Positions 1-7,566 are shown, numbered from the stretch's first letter. The stretch is DNA of 10,089 nt from Oscillospiraceae bacterium (GCA_009782665.1 WRIP01000032.1:1-10089), one strand, 5' to 3'. Made by a program: numbers and translations. Notes: generated by a model from the letters alone, not told the origin.

Positions 1-2
1 AA

Positions 3-1133
3 GCACCACCTGGTCCTGGAACTACTGTAAAAGCCAGAAATTCGACAAGTGTATACCCCATTGCTTATCTACCTTCGATCATAGGGGTGGTAATCGCACG
101 GTTTTTAGGGCTATCCAAAATTGGTTTATTGTTCTTAGGTCGGTTTTTTAATCTGCTCTCATATTGTTTCGGGGTGATGTATGCCATAAAAATAATACCT
201 TTCCGGAAACATATGATGACCTTGATTGGTCTTTTGCCCATATGTATATCTCTGGCAGGTTCCTTCTCATATGATGTTTTTGTAATCACCCTGTCCTTCC
301 TCTTTATCGCTATAGTTCTGAAACTGTCTTCGAGCGAGGAGAAGGTTTCCTCTAAGAAGATAATTCTGCCGGCAGTAATAGCGGTACTACTTGCTCCGGC
401 AAAAGCTATTTATCTACCTTTACTGCTGCTCATACTACTGATTCCGATAAAGAAATATGAGAACATCAAGAAGGTTATTCCGATACTGGCACTCTCGTTA
501 CTTGCCGCTTGTCTGTTGTGGTTATCCTTCAACACTCAAGCTTTACGAAGATCGATAGGGTCATCCGTTGCGGTCAACGTTGATGCCGTTACCGGTCAAG
601 AGATATATACCGTTTCTGGGAATAACGAAGCTAAGCAACTATTTACCTTCAGTTATATCGTTCAGCATATACCTCAGACTATCCTATTAATAACCAAGTC
701 TTTCATTGAACAATCCACCGTCTGGATTCAAGGTCTAGTCGGAGGACGTCTAGGTGAGATAATTGCTATCAACATCGAGATAGGATGGGGATTCATTATT
801 CCTTTAATGTTGCTTGTCTTTCTTTCCACTATCGATGGAACAGAAAAAGAGTATCCCTTAGCCAGACGAGAGAGAACCTTAATGAACTTAATAGGGGTTG
901 CGGTTGTGTGTCTATCGGTGTTGGTATGCATCAGCTGGACGCCGATTAACTATACAACCATTTTCGGAATACAAGGGCGATACTTTTTACCGGTTCTTCC
1001 GTTGTTCTTACTGTCGACACATCACAAGAATCTTAGTTGGAATAATCATCCGAAGGAAAAGATACTCTTTGGATACTGTAGTATTATCATTCTCATTGTG
1101 TTACAGGCATTTGTCATCATAACAAGAAGGTAG
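3..1133 (+). CDS. DUF2142 family multi-pass membrane protein, 5'-truncated by the window edge
   Basis: The reading frame is open from the first complete codon (position 3) to TAG at 1131-1133, giving 376 residues, so the ATG at 87 is very probably internal. The visible start reads like the conserved DUF2142 stretch after the first loop (Y-P-I-A-Y-L-P, then a Leu/Gly-rich helix with L-G-R-F-F-N-L). About nine hydrophobic segments follow, separated by short charged loops. One long polar stretch, roughly 540-680 in base coordinates, is probably extracytoplasmic. DUF2142 proteins are usually about 450-500 residues, so about 100 N-terminal residues are missing. The family is generally regarded as GT-C-like membrane glycosyltransferases or as envelope-polysaccharide proteins, but the catalytic acidic loop expected near the N terminus lies outside the window. 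It heads the visible part of an operon with two glycosyltransferases, which supports a role in surface glycan assembly. Family call fairly sure; reaction inferred. Confidence 0.8.
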   Translation, partial: APPGPGTTVKARNSTSVYPIAYLPSIIGVVIARFLGLSKIGLLFLGRFFNLLSYCFGVMYAIKIIPFRKHMMTLIGLLPICISLAGSFSYDVFVITLSFLFIAIVLKLSSSEEKVSSKKIILPAVIAVLLAPAKAIYLPLLLLILLIPIKKYENIKKVIPILALSLLAACLLWLSFNTQALRRSIGSSVAVNVDAVTGQEIYTVSGNNEAKQLFTFSYIVQHIPQTILLITKSFIEQSTVWIQGLVGGRLGEIIAINIEIGWGFIIPLMLLVFLSTIDGTEKEYPLARRERTLMNLIGVAVVCLSVLVCISWTPINYTTIFGIQGRYFLPVLPLFLLSTHHKNLSWNNHPKEKILFGYCSIIILIVLQAFVIITRR

Positions 1134-1140
1134 AATAGAT

Positions 1141-2295
1141 ATGCGTTTTTTGTTCTTTTGTGCACAATACCTACCTACGGTTGGAGGGGTTGAGCGATAT
1201 ACATATAATCTTTGCAAAACACTGTCTGAGATGGGGCATTCTTCAACCATTGTTACAAGTCAGCTGGAAGGGCTTGCCGAACTCGAGAACAGTGAAAATA
1301 TATCGATTGTACGTCTACCGTCATATATGCTGCTTAACGGAAGATTTCCTTTACTCAAAAGAAACAGTTCATTTAAGAGTTTAATGAATGAAGTATTTAG
1401 TTCCGACTATGATATGGCCATCATCAATACTCGGTTCTATCCTCTTTCACTATATGGAGCTAAGCAATGCCACCGACGGGGTATTAGTGCCATCGTAATA
1501 GAGCACGGGTCATCCCATCTGTCGTTGGGAAATCACTTAGTAAATGTATTTGTACGTATCTATGAGCATCTAGCAATTGGAGTAGTGAAGCGATACTGTA
1601 AAGATTTCTATGGCGTCTCTATTTCCTGTCAAAAATGGTTAGAACACTTCAGGGTGAAATCACACGGTGTCATATATAATGCGATAGACCCAGAGGCGAT
1701 TAACGAAACAGCTAAGTCGTCAGCTCTCGACATAAGAGAGAAACTCTGCCTCACGGATGAAGCTGTGGTTGTCTTCAGTGGAAGATTTCTGAAGGAAAAG
1801 GGTATATATGAACTACTTGACGCATTCAAGATGCTAGCAGCTGATAATTCCAATGCTGTATTGGTGATGGCAGGAAACGGTCCCCTCTTTCAAGAGGTTG
1901 AATCGAAAAAACCTCCAAATGTACACCTAGTGAATCAACTGTCCTTTATGGATAGTCTCGCGCTACTTAAGCAAGCAGACATCTTCATACTACCTACCTA
2001 CTCTGAAGGATTCTCCACCGTTACGCTGGAGGCTGCCGCGCTCGGGAAATGTATCATTTCCACACCCACCGGAGGTAATCCCGAGTTAATTCAACACATG
2101 CACTCAGGTATGTTGTTGGAAACAGTTTCTCCAAAGAGTATTCTTTCGGCTCTGCAGTATGCATTGAATGATGAAGCATTCAGAGACGAACTTGGATGTC
2201 GAGTTCAGCAGATTGTACAGGAAAAGTTTAACTGGAAGAGTTCTGCAAATAAACTGCTCATGATAGCAGGACAGATGGGAAATCAACGGACATGA
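1141..2295 (+). CDS. GT4-family glycosyltransferase (GT-B fold)
   Basis: This 384-residue protein has the two-domain layout of GT4 retaining glycosyltransferases. The N-terminal acceptor domain carries the glycine-rich P-x-x-G-G-V-E-R motif at residues 12-19. The C-terminal nucleotide-sugar domain starts near residue 210 with G-R-F-L-x-E-K-G and contains the E-G-F-S-T-V-T-L-E signature (EX7E motif), which positions the donor phosphate and sugar. The P-T-G-G-N-P-E-L segment near residue 320 is also typical. It would transfer a sugar from a nucleotide donor to a lipid-linked or glycan acceptor at the cytoplasmic membrane face. Donor and acceptor cannot be read from sequence. The start follows the DUF2142 stop by 7 nt with an AAGAAGG site about 10 nt upstream, and the stop overlaps the next gene's start (ATGA), so it is co-transcribed and probably translationally coupled. 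Confidence 0.9.
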   Translation: MRFLFFCAQYLPTVGGVERYTYNLCKTLSEMGHSSTIVTSQLEGLAELENSENISIVRLPSYMLLNGRFPLLKRNSSFKSLMNEVFSSDYDMAIINTRFYPLSLYGAKQCHRRGISAIVIEHGSSHLSLGNHLVNVFVRIYEHLAIGVVKRYCKDFYGVSISCQKWLEHFRVKSHGVIYNAIDPEAINETAKSSALDIREKLCLTDEAVVVFSGRFLKEKGIYELLDAFKMLAADNSNAVLVMAGNGPLFQEVESKKPPNVHLVNQLSFMDSLALLKQADIFILPTYSEGFSTVTLEAAALGKCIISTPTGGNPELIQHMHSGMLLETVSPKSILSALQYALNDEAFRDELGCRVQQIVQEKFNWKSSANKLLMIAGQMGNQRT

Positions 2296-2990
2296 TCAAG
2301 AAACTATTGATTGTAATACCCGCATACAATGAAAAAAACAACCTGAAGCATGTAGTCGAAGACATCACCTACCACTGTCCTGATTATGATTACCTCATTG
2401 TAAACGATGGTAGTACCGACGGAACTATTGAATTCTGCCATGAAAATGGATATAATCTGCTGGACCTGCCGATAAATCTCGGGCTTGCCGGTGCTATTCA
2501 AGCAGGTATGCTCTTTGCATATGAGCATGGATATGAAACGGTCATGCAGTTTGATGGTGATGGCCAGCACAAGGCAGAGTATATCGATGCACTTGTGACA
2601 CAACTGGAAAAAGGATACGATATTGTAGTAGGCAGTCGCTTCATTACCGAGAAGAAACCATTCAATCTGAGAATGATAGGAAGCTTCATCATTAGTTTTG
2701 CTATGCGACTCACCACCGGGTTTGTTATGTGTGATCCGACAAGCGGAATGCGTATTTTTACCCGGAATATAGTCAAGCGGTTTGCTTTAGGAGTAAACTA
2801 CACTCCCGAACCGGATACCCTCAGTTACCTTATCCGGTGCGGAGCCAGAATCTCTGAGGTACCGATAACCATAGAAGAACGTATTTCCGGCAAGAGCTAT
2901 CTCACCTTGGTACGCAGCATTGTATATATGACCCAGATTACCTGTTCCATACTGCTAATACAATGGTTCAGAAGAAGAAAACCCATATAA
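2292..2990 (+). CDS. GT2 glycosyltransferase, polyprenyl-phosphate sugar synthase type (DPM1/GacI-like)
   Basis: This 232-residue protein matches the dolichol/undecaprenyl-phosphate sugar synthase branch of GT2. It shows V-I-P-A-Y-N-E at residues 8-14, the V-N-D-G-S-T-D-G-T nucleotide-binding motif at 37-45, N-L-G-L-A-G-A near 62-68, and the metal-binding F-D-G-D-G-Q-H at 87-93 (D88, D90). A D-P-T-S-G-M-R acceptor-side motif and a C-terminal hydrophobic stretch ending in basic residues follow. Such enzymes move a sugar from a nucleotide donor onto polyprenyl phosphate on the inner membrane face. The absence of a full two-helix C-terminal anchor fits a form that relies on a small membrane partner, and a DUF2304 gene follows 39 bp downstream. 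The ATG overlaps the GT4 stop as ATGA and there is no strong Shine-Dalgarno sequence, suggesting coupled translation. The sugar is unknown; GlcNAc, glucose or another hexose are possible. Confidence 0.9.
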   Translation: MIKKLLIVIPAYNEKNNLKHVVEDITYHCPDYDYLIVNDGSTDGTIEFCHENGYNLLDLPINLGLAGAIQAGMLFAYEHGYETVMQFDGDGQHKAEYIDALVTQLEKGYDIVVGSRFITEKKPFNLRMIGSFIISFAMRLTTGFVMCDPTSGMRIFTRNIVKRFALGVNYTPEPDTLSYLIRCGARISEVPITIEERISGKSYLTLVRSIVYMTQITCSILLIQWFRRRKPI

Positions 2991-3029
2991 CTATCTTTCT
3001 AATGCTATTGAAAGGAATGATTAATCCTT

Positions 3030-3398
3030 ATGATCAACCTTACCCTACGAATCTTACTGATAATCGGTTCTCTCGTAACACTGCTATATATGCTCATCAG
3101 AATACGGATCTCAAGAATGCAGATACGTGATTCGATATTTTGGATACTCTTTCTACTTAGTTTGTTACTCTTCTCGGTATTTCCGGGTATTGCGGTTTGG
3201 TTTTCTAAACTGTTGCAGATTCAAAGCCCGATAAACTTCATTCTATTATTTGTAGTCTTTGTCATTATCATTCAACTATTTTTCATCTCTATGAAACTCA
3301 GTAAAACCGATTCTTCGGTTCGTGCACTCACAACACGGATTGCGATTGACAATCATAGCACGGAATCAGAAATCAGCGAACAATCAACAGAGGAATAG
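3030..3398 (+). CDS. DUF2304 small membrane protein (GacJ-like partner of the GT2)
   Basis: This 122-residue protein has three clear hydrophobic segments (about 3-24, 35-56 and 66-88) and a hydrophilic Ser/Glu-rich C-terminal tail. That is the layout of DUF2304, a family that habitually follows GT2 polyprenyl-phosphate sugar synthase genes. In streptococci the DUF2304 protein GacJ binds the GT2 enzyme GacI and stimulates synthesis of undecaprenyl-phosphate-GlcNAc. By analogy this protein probably anchors and activates the GT2 encoded just upstream. The ATG at 3030 is the first in-frame start after an in-frame TGA at 3018. An AAAGGA element lies 13 nt upstream of it, slightly longer than usual. 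The nearer ATG at 3017 is out of frame. It is the last gene of the operon before the convergent terminator at 3422-3451. Family call good; partner role inferred. Confidence 0.82.
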   Translation: MINLTLRILLIIGSLVTLLYMLIRIRISRMQIRDSIFWILFLLSLLLFSVFPGIAVWFSKLLQIQSPINFILLFVVFVIIIQLFFISMKLSKTDSSVRALTTRIAIDNHSTESEISEQSTEE

Positions 3399-3421
3399 GG
3401 TTGTGAGAATCACATAAACAA

Positions 3422-3451
3422 GCACCACTCATAAGGACAGATGAGTGGTGC
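3422..3451 (-). terminator. Stem-loop between convergent DUF2304 and thrS genes
   Basis: GCACCACTCA (3422-3431) and TGAGTGGTGC (3442-3451) are perfect 10-bp inverted arms around a 10-nt loop. Read on the - strand the stem is followed by TTGTTTATG, a T-rich tail suitable for ending thrS, whose stop is at 3487-3489. On the + strand the tail (AAATCATTTG) is poor in T, so termination of the glycosylation operon here would be weaker or would need help. The position midway between two convergent genes supports a shared terminator. Confidence 0.8.
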
Positions 3452-3486
3452 AAATCATTTGTGCGTAATGGAGGACAGCAGAAAGA

Positions 3487-5397
3487 CTATTCAGGTAGCG
3501 TCTTATCCCTTATCTGTTGCTGTATTATCTCGATGAACGCTTCAAGGGACATATTCCCTTCGTCACCTTTGACCCTCGATCGCAGCGAGACAGTATTATC
3601 TCGTTTTTCGTGCTCTCCTACCACTAACATGAACGGTATCTTATTCAATTGAGCCTCACGTATTTTGTAACCCATCTTTTCATTGCGATCATCTACCTCA
3701 ACCCTCAATCCCAGGTCATATAGTACACTCTCTATCTGTCGAGCGTAGTCATGATGGTTTTCTGAGATAGGTATTATCTCGACCTGAACAGGTGCTAGCC
3801 ATACCGGGAATGCTCCAGCAAAGTGCTCGGTCATTATTGCAATGAATCGCTCTATCGCACCGAAGACTACACGGTGTATCAAAATCGGGCGATGTTTTTC
3901 TCCGTCGGCACCTATGTATGAAGTATCAAATCGTTCAGCCATCTGGTAATCCAACTGTATTGTGGCACATTGCCACCTTCTCCCCATACTATCCTTGATA
4001 TGGAAATCTATTTTGGGTCCGTAGAATGCACCGTCACCCTCATTTATGGAATACTCTTTGCCATTCTTCTCCAAAGCTTTCTTCAGTGCTTCTTCCGCCT
4101 TATTCCATGTCTCGATATCTCCCATGAAGACCTCAGGTCTTGTGGATAGTTCCAACTCGTAGTCAAATCCGAAGATACTATAGAATCGATCGGTCAGACG
4201 TATTACCCCTAATATCTCCTGTTCTATCTGCTCTTCGGTCATGAAGATATGCGCATCGTCCTGTGTAAAAGCTCTTACCCTCATTAACCCGTGCAGTGAA
4301 CCCGACAATTCGTGACGATGAACTAAACCCATCTCCCCTATCCTATACGGTAGATCCCTGTAACTCCTCATCTTACTGTTGTAGACCAATAAGGCTCCGG
4401 GACAGTTCATGGGTTTAATGGCAAAATCCTCTTCATCGATAATGGTCGTGTACATATTTTCTTTGTAGTGGAACCAGTGACCCGATGTTTCCCAAAGGCT
4501 GCGGTTGAGTATTATGGGGCTCTTGATCTCATGATATCCCGCCTTATAGTGTTCACTACGCCAGAGACTCTCCAGTTCATTGCGTACTATCATACCTTTC
4601 GGGAGGAAGAACGGGAAGCCGGGACCTTCTTCAAGTATATCGAACAGGTCGAGTTCTCTGCCTAGTCTGCGATGATCGCGTTTCTTAGCTTCTTCCAACA
4701 TTGTGAGGTAATCCTCAAGTTGTTGCTTTTTCGGGAAACTAATTCCATATATTCTCTGCAACATCTTATTGTTTGAGTCACCTCTCCAGTAGGCACCGGT
4801 CACACTGGTAATCTTAAAGGATTTGATGGGACCTGTTGTCATCAGATGAGGTCCAGCACAAAGATCGACAAAATCACCCTGTCGATAGAAACTGATTATC
4901 GCATCTTCCGGTAGGTCCGATATCAGCTCCACCTTATACATCTGATCCTTCATGAATGAGAGAGCTTCGTCTCTCGGCAACGAGAAACGTTCGAGAGGAA
5001 TATCCTGCTTAACAATTCTTTCCATCTCTGCTTCTATTTGTTCAAAATCATCCGGGGTAAAGACGTGCTCAATATCCACATCATAGTAGAAACCATTCTC
5101 AATAGCCGGTCCGATTGCCAGCTGTATCTCCGGATAGAGATGCATCAGCGCCTGAGCCATGACATGGCTCGAGCTATGCCAAAAGGCATGTTTGCCATCC
5201 TTGCTGTCAAATGTGAGTATTTCTAAAGCTCCGTCAGTCTCTATCGGGACACGCAGATCCTGCATGGTCGAGTTGAACTCTACTGCACAGGCAGCTTTTG
5301 CTAGACCTGCACCTATAGAAGCAGCGATATCTATGCCACTCACACCTGCTTCAAATTCTGTTTCGCTGTCTCTTAACTTAATCTTGATTTTACTCAT
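3487..5397 (-). CDS. thrS: Threonyl-tRNA synthetase
   Basis: The 636-residue class II synthetase attaches threonine to tRNA-Thr in the cytoplasm; the length is normal for bacterial ThrS. A TGS domain occupies about residues 1-62. The editing domain has H74-S-S-S-H78 and, in D-L-C-A-G-P-H, C180 and H184; it hydrolyses mischarged Ser-tRNA-Thr. The catalytic core follows from about residue 245, with the zinc ligands C332 (M-N-C-P-G), H383 (D-D-A-H) and H508 (I-L-I-H-R), motif 2 around R361 and motif 3 around residues 507-525. The C-terminal anticodon-binding domain begins near P531. All key residues are present. The ATG at 5397 has a GGAGG at 5405-5409 with 7-nt spacing. Expression is controlled by the T-box leader just upstream and the gene is monocistronic in this window, convergent with the glycosylation operon. 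Confidence 0.98.
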   Translation of the reverse strand: MSKIKIKLRDSETEFEAGVSGIDIAASIGAGLAKAACAVEFNSTMQDLRVPIETDGALEILTFDSKDGKHAFWHSSSHVMAQALMHLYPEIQLAIGPAIENGFYYDVDIEHVFTPDDFEQIEAEMERIVKQDIPLERFSLPRDEALSFMKDQMYKVELISDLPEDAIISFYRQGDFVDLCAGPHLMTTGPIKSFKITSVTGAYWRGDSNNKMLQRIYGISFPKKQQLEDYLTMLEEAKKRDHRRLGRELDLFDILEEGPGFPFFLPKGMIVRNELESLWRSEHYKAGYHEIKSPIILNRSLWETSGHWFHYKENMYTTIIDEEDFAIKPMNCPGALLVYNSKMRSYRDLPYRIGEMGLVHRHELSGSLHGLMRVRAFTQDDAHIFMTEEQIEQEILGVIRLTDRFYSIFGFDYELELSTRPEVFMGDIETWNKAEEALKKALEKNGKEYSINEGDGAFYGPKIDFHIKDSMGRRWQCATIQLDYQMAERFDTSYIGADGEKHRPILIHRVVFGAIERFIAIMTEHFAGAFPVWLAPVQVEIIPISENHHDYARQIESVLYDLGLRVEVDDRNEKMGYKIREAQLNKIPFMLVVGEHEKRDNTVSLRSRVKGDEGNMSLEAFIEIIQQQIRDKTLPE

Positions 5398-5404
5398 TTT
5401 TTTG

Positions 5405-5409
5405 CCTCC
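5405..5409 (-). promoter_or_regulatory. Ribosome binding site of thrS
   Basis: GGAGG lies 7 nt before the ATG at 5397 and fixes the thrS start. It is located downstream of the T-box terminator, so it is transcribed only on read-through. Confidence 0.85.
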
Positions 5410-5428
5410 GTTTATTATTTACATATAC

Positions 5429-5460
5429 AAAAAAACCACATCCAACACGGGATGAGGTTT
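5429..5460 (-). terminator. T-box leader terminator hairpin upstream of thrS
   Basis: Read on the - strand, AAACCTCATCC (5460-5450) and GGATGTGGTTT (5443-5433) form an 11-position stem with one T-T mismatch around a CGTGTT loop. The 3' arm runs directly into a run of seven T. The 5' arm overlaps bases that can instead pair with the T-box region as the antiterminator, which is the usual T-box switch design. Confidence 0.92.
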
Positions 5461-5661
5461 GCCCCACGGTTCCACCCGAATTACAGCACTGCTGTCAACT
5501 CTTCTGTGAATATAACGGTTCACACCCGTCGCCCATTTACGACGCTCTCAGACGGTGGTACTCAGTCAATCTCCTATACCGCTCTCAGCATCTGCAGTAT
5601 TCTCTGAAAAGGAGTCATTGAAGGATAAACGTCTTCTTCGATTCTCGAATTATCAGTTTTA
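5429..5661 (-). promoter_or_regulatory. T-box riboswitch leader of thrS (tRNA-Thr, ACC specifier)
   Basis: The - strand carries the T-box consensus GGGTGGAACCGTGG at 5477-5464, followed by a terminator. Stem I can be folded by hand: AGACG (5634-5630) with CGTCT (5554-5550), then the specifier loop, then TCAAT (5621-5617) with ATTGA (5570-5566), a GA bulge, CTCC (5614-5611) with GGAG (5574-5571), and an apical ATACTGC (5600-5594) with GCGGTAT (5582-5576). The apical loop holds GATG (5592-5589), matching the GNUG motif. The 3' side of the specifier loop contains ACC at 5559-5557 followed by A, a threonine codon. Two further hairpins follow (5544-5527 and 5524-5505). Uncharged tRNA-Thr should pair with the specifier and with TGGA in the T-box bulge, favouring the antiterminator and thrS transcription. 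Confidence 0.95.
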
Positions 5662-5667
5662 CACAAA

Positions 5668-5696
5668 TATATACCATGTATTTTGGGCTATGTCAA
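5668..5696 (-). promoter_or_regulatory. Sigma-A-type promoter of the thrS T-box transcript
   Basis: On the - strand a perfect TTGACA (5696-5691) is followed after 17 bp by TATATA (5673-5668). Transcription should begin near 5661, giving a leader of about 264 nt that contains the whole T-box. Confidence 0.85.
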
Positions 5697-5826
5697 CATA
5701 TATTTCAATTTCGTAATTGCTATTTTACCAAATTCTGTATCTCATTTATGGTCTTTTCATTATGACTCAGCTGTTTTTGTAAGGACGTACCAAGTGACAA
5801 CTAATTACATTTTGTAAAATTTTCGG
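5697..5826. other. AT-rich gap between the divergent thrS and rny promoters
   Basis: This stretch holds no credible ORF. It contains only short AT-rich palindromes, CAATT-TCGT-AATTG at 5706-5719 and ATTTT-GT-AAAAT just upstream of the rny -35 element. Neither has a known match that I recognise. The AT-rich sequence next to the -35 could act as an UP-like element, but that is speculative. Confidence 0.4.
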
Positions 5827-5855
5827 TTGACATCACTTTATTATATAACTAAAAT
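5827..5855 (+). promoter_or_regulatory. Sigma-A-type promoter of rny-ymdB
   Basis: A perfect TTGACA at 5827-5832 is followed after 17 bp by TAAAAT at 5850-5855. The predicted start near 5862 leaves a leader of about 120 nt before rny, containing the inverted repeat at 5881-5916. Confidence 0.8.
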
Positions 5856-5880
5856 ACTATTAGATATTTTGTTTTGTCGT

Positions 5881-5916
5881 GGTCAATAAACGCTGTGTTT
5901 TTCCACATAATTGACC
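5881..5916 (+). promoter_or_regulatory. Inverted repeat in the rny leader
   Basis: GGTCAAT (5881-5887) and ATTGACC (5910-5916) are perfect 7-bp arms, and TGTG/CACA pairs inside them around a T-rich loop. In RNA this forms an interrupted hairpin near the 5' end of the rny transcript. It could stabilise the leader, be a cleavage target for RNase Y autoregulation, or be a protein-binding operator. The sequence does not choose among these. Confidence 0.45.
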
Positions 5917-5958
5917 GTTACTAAAATAGATTTCACATCTCTACATATACTATACTAC

Positions 5959-5965
5959 AAGGAGG
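5959..5965 (+). promoter_or_regulatory. Ribosome binding site of rny, with unusually long spacing
   Basis: AAGGAGG is a near-perfect Shine-Dalgarno sequence but lies 16 nt before the ATG at 5982. An in-frame TAG at 5976-5978 rules out any earlier in-frame start, so the ATG stands despite the long spacing. Confidence 0.6.
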
Positions 5966-5981
5966 ACTGATAAACTAGCAG

Positions 5982-7559
5982 ATGAACGAAAACTTAATAA
6001 TTATCCTAGTCGGCATCGGTGCAGCATTTGCTTTCGGTGTTGCGGGTTTCTTTTTTGGAATTGCTCATCGTCGCAGGGTAGCAGAAGCCAGGATAGGCTC
6101 TGCTGAAGATGAAGCAAAACGCATATTGAATAGCTCAATTAAGAGTGCGGAACAGCGTCGCAAAGAAGTTGTGTTAGAAGCTAAAGATGAGATCTTTAGA
6201 ATGCGTACAGAATCTGAAAACGAACTTAAAGAAAGAAGGAACGAACTCTCAAAGAGAGAGACTCGGATTACCCAAAGAGAAGAGTCACTAGACAAAAAAC
6301 AGGAGCAGCTCGAACGCGATTCTCAAAGTATCATAGACCGAAGAAAGAATCTTGATGAAAGAGCAGAGTCGATAGAACAGCTCAAGAAAGAAGTTGAGGA
6401 GATTAAACAGTCTGAGCAAGCGGTTTTAGAATCTGTTTCAAACTTAACACAGTCTCAGGCAAAAGAGATATTATTAGCACAGGTAGATAACGATCTGGAT
6501 CACGAGAAAGCGATTCGTATCAAAGCATACGAACAGAATCTACATGATGAATCAGAGTTGCTGGCGCAGGATATCATTTCCACTGCCATAGCCCGTACTG
6601 CCGCGGACCATTCCTCAGAGGTAACTGTATCAGTTGTTTCACTTCCGAACGACGATATGAAAGGTCGTATCATCGGTCGAGAGGGTCGCAATATACGAGC
6701 GATAGAGACAATAACCGGCGTTGACCTGATAATTGACGATACCCCGGAAGCTATTACCGTCTCGTGTTTTGACCCCATCAGACGTGAGGTAGCACGTCGT
6801 TCAATAGAGAAGTTGATCTCAGATGGTCGAATTCATCCCGCACGTATTGAAGAAACGGTTGAGAAATCCCGTAAAGAGGTTGATCAAACAATTCGACGTG
6901 AAGGAGAGCGTGTGGTCCTTGATTTAGGTATCCACGGAATTCATCCGGATCTGGTAAAAATCTTAGGTAGATTACACTACCGCACCAGCTATGGTCAAAA
7001 TGTACTCAACCACTCCTTTGAAGTAGCAGTACTCTCAGGTATTATTGCCGCAGAACTCAATCTGGATGTCAAGATGGCACGGCGTGCCGGTTTACTTCAT
7101 GATATCGGTAAAGCACTGGATCACGAGATTGAAGGTTCTCACGTACAGATAGGTGTCGATATCGCAAAGCGATATAAGGAGAATACCGAAATTGTACACG
7201 CTATCGAAGCACATCATGGTGATGTTGATGCAACAACACCGTTGGCATATATCATTATGGCTGCAGATGCCATATCGGCTGCACGTCCGGGTGCCCGCAG
7301 TGAGAATCTAGAAAACTATATCAAACGTTTGGAAAAACTGGAAGAAATCGCAAACGGCTTTGATGGTGTGGACCATTCCTTTGCCGTACAGGCAGGTCGT
7401 GAAATCCGAATACTAGTCAGTCCTGATGTCGTCAGTGATGACCGTCTTGCCATTGTTGCTCGCGATATAGTCAAACGAATCGAAGATGAATTGAACTACC
7501 CCGGTCAGATAAAGGTAAATGTTATCCGCGAAAGCAGAGCAATCGAATACGCAAAGTAG
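5982..7559 (+). CDS. rny: Ribonuclease Y (membrane-anchored endoribonuclease)
   Basis: The 525-residue protein has the complete RNase Y layout and normal family length. An N-terminal transmembrane helix (about 4-28) is followed by basic residues, and a long charged coiled coil (about 30-205) rich in Glu, Lys and Arg gives membrane-tethered dimerisation. A KH RNA-binding domain carries G-R-I-I-G-R-E-G-R-N at 228-237. The HD phosphohydrolase domain has H344, the L-L-H-D-I-G-K motif at 371-377 (H373, D374) and D429 in A-A-D-A. RNase Y initiates mRNA decay and maturation in many Gram-positive bacteria by endonucleolytic cleavage at the membrane. It is transcribed divergently from thrS from its own promoter, with an inverted repeat in the leader, and is followed 7 nt downstream by ymdB, the common neighbour of rny. 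No key residue is missing. Confidence 0.98.
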   Translation: MNENLIIILVGIGAAFAFGVAGFFFGIAHRRRVAEARIGSAEDEAKRILNSSIKSAEQRRKEVVLEAKDEIFRMRTESENELKERRNELSKRETRITQREESLDKKQEQLERDSQSIIDRRKNLDERAESIEQLKKEVEEIKQSEQAVLESVSNLTQSQAKEILLAQVDNDLDHEKAIRIKAYEQNLHDESELLAQDIISTAIARTAADHSSEVTVSVVSLPNDDMKGRIIGREGRNIRAIETITGVDLIIDDTPEAITVSCFDPIRREVARRSIEKLISDGRIHPARIEETVEKSRKEVDQTIRREGERVVLDLGIHGIHPDLVKILGRLHYRTSYGQNVLNHSFEVAVLSGIIAAELNLDVKMARRAGLLHDIGKALDHEIEGSHVQIGVDIAKRYKENTEIVHAIEAHHGDVDATTPLAYIIMAADAISAARPGARSENLENYIKRLEKLEEIANGFDGVDHSFAVQAGREIRILVSPDVVSDDRLAIVARDIVKRIEDELNYPGQIKVNVIRESRAIEYAK

Positions 7560-7566
7560 GTAGAAA

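Noticed and set aside
87..89. ATG at 87 as the start of the DUF2142 protein
   Set aside because: The frame is open to the window edge and the upstream residues match the conserved family sequence, so the true start lies outside the window.
3399..3486. Small gene or RNA between DUF2304 and thrS
   Set aside because: The 88-bp gap is accounted for by the convergent stem-loop; no start codon with a ribosome binding site or other structure is seen.
5159..5455. 98-residue + strand ORF opposite the thrS start and T-box
   Set aside because: It is antisense to the conserved TGS and editing domains and to the T-box terminator, has no recognisable protein family, and is explained as a shadow frame.
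5706..5719. CAATT-TCGT-AATTG palindrome as a terminator
   Set aside because: The stem is short and AT-only, no gene ends nearby on either strand, and such palindromes are expected by chance in AT-rich DNA.
5946..5956. Two overlapping TATACT hexamers as a second rny promoter
   Set aside because: They would place the start at or after the ribosome binding site, and no -35 element stands 16-18 bp upstream.
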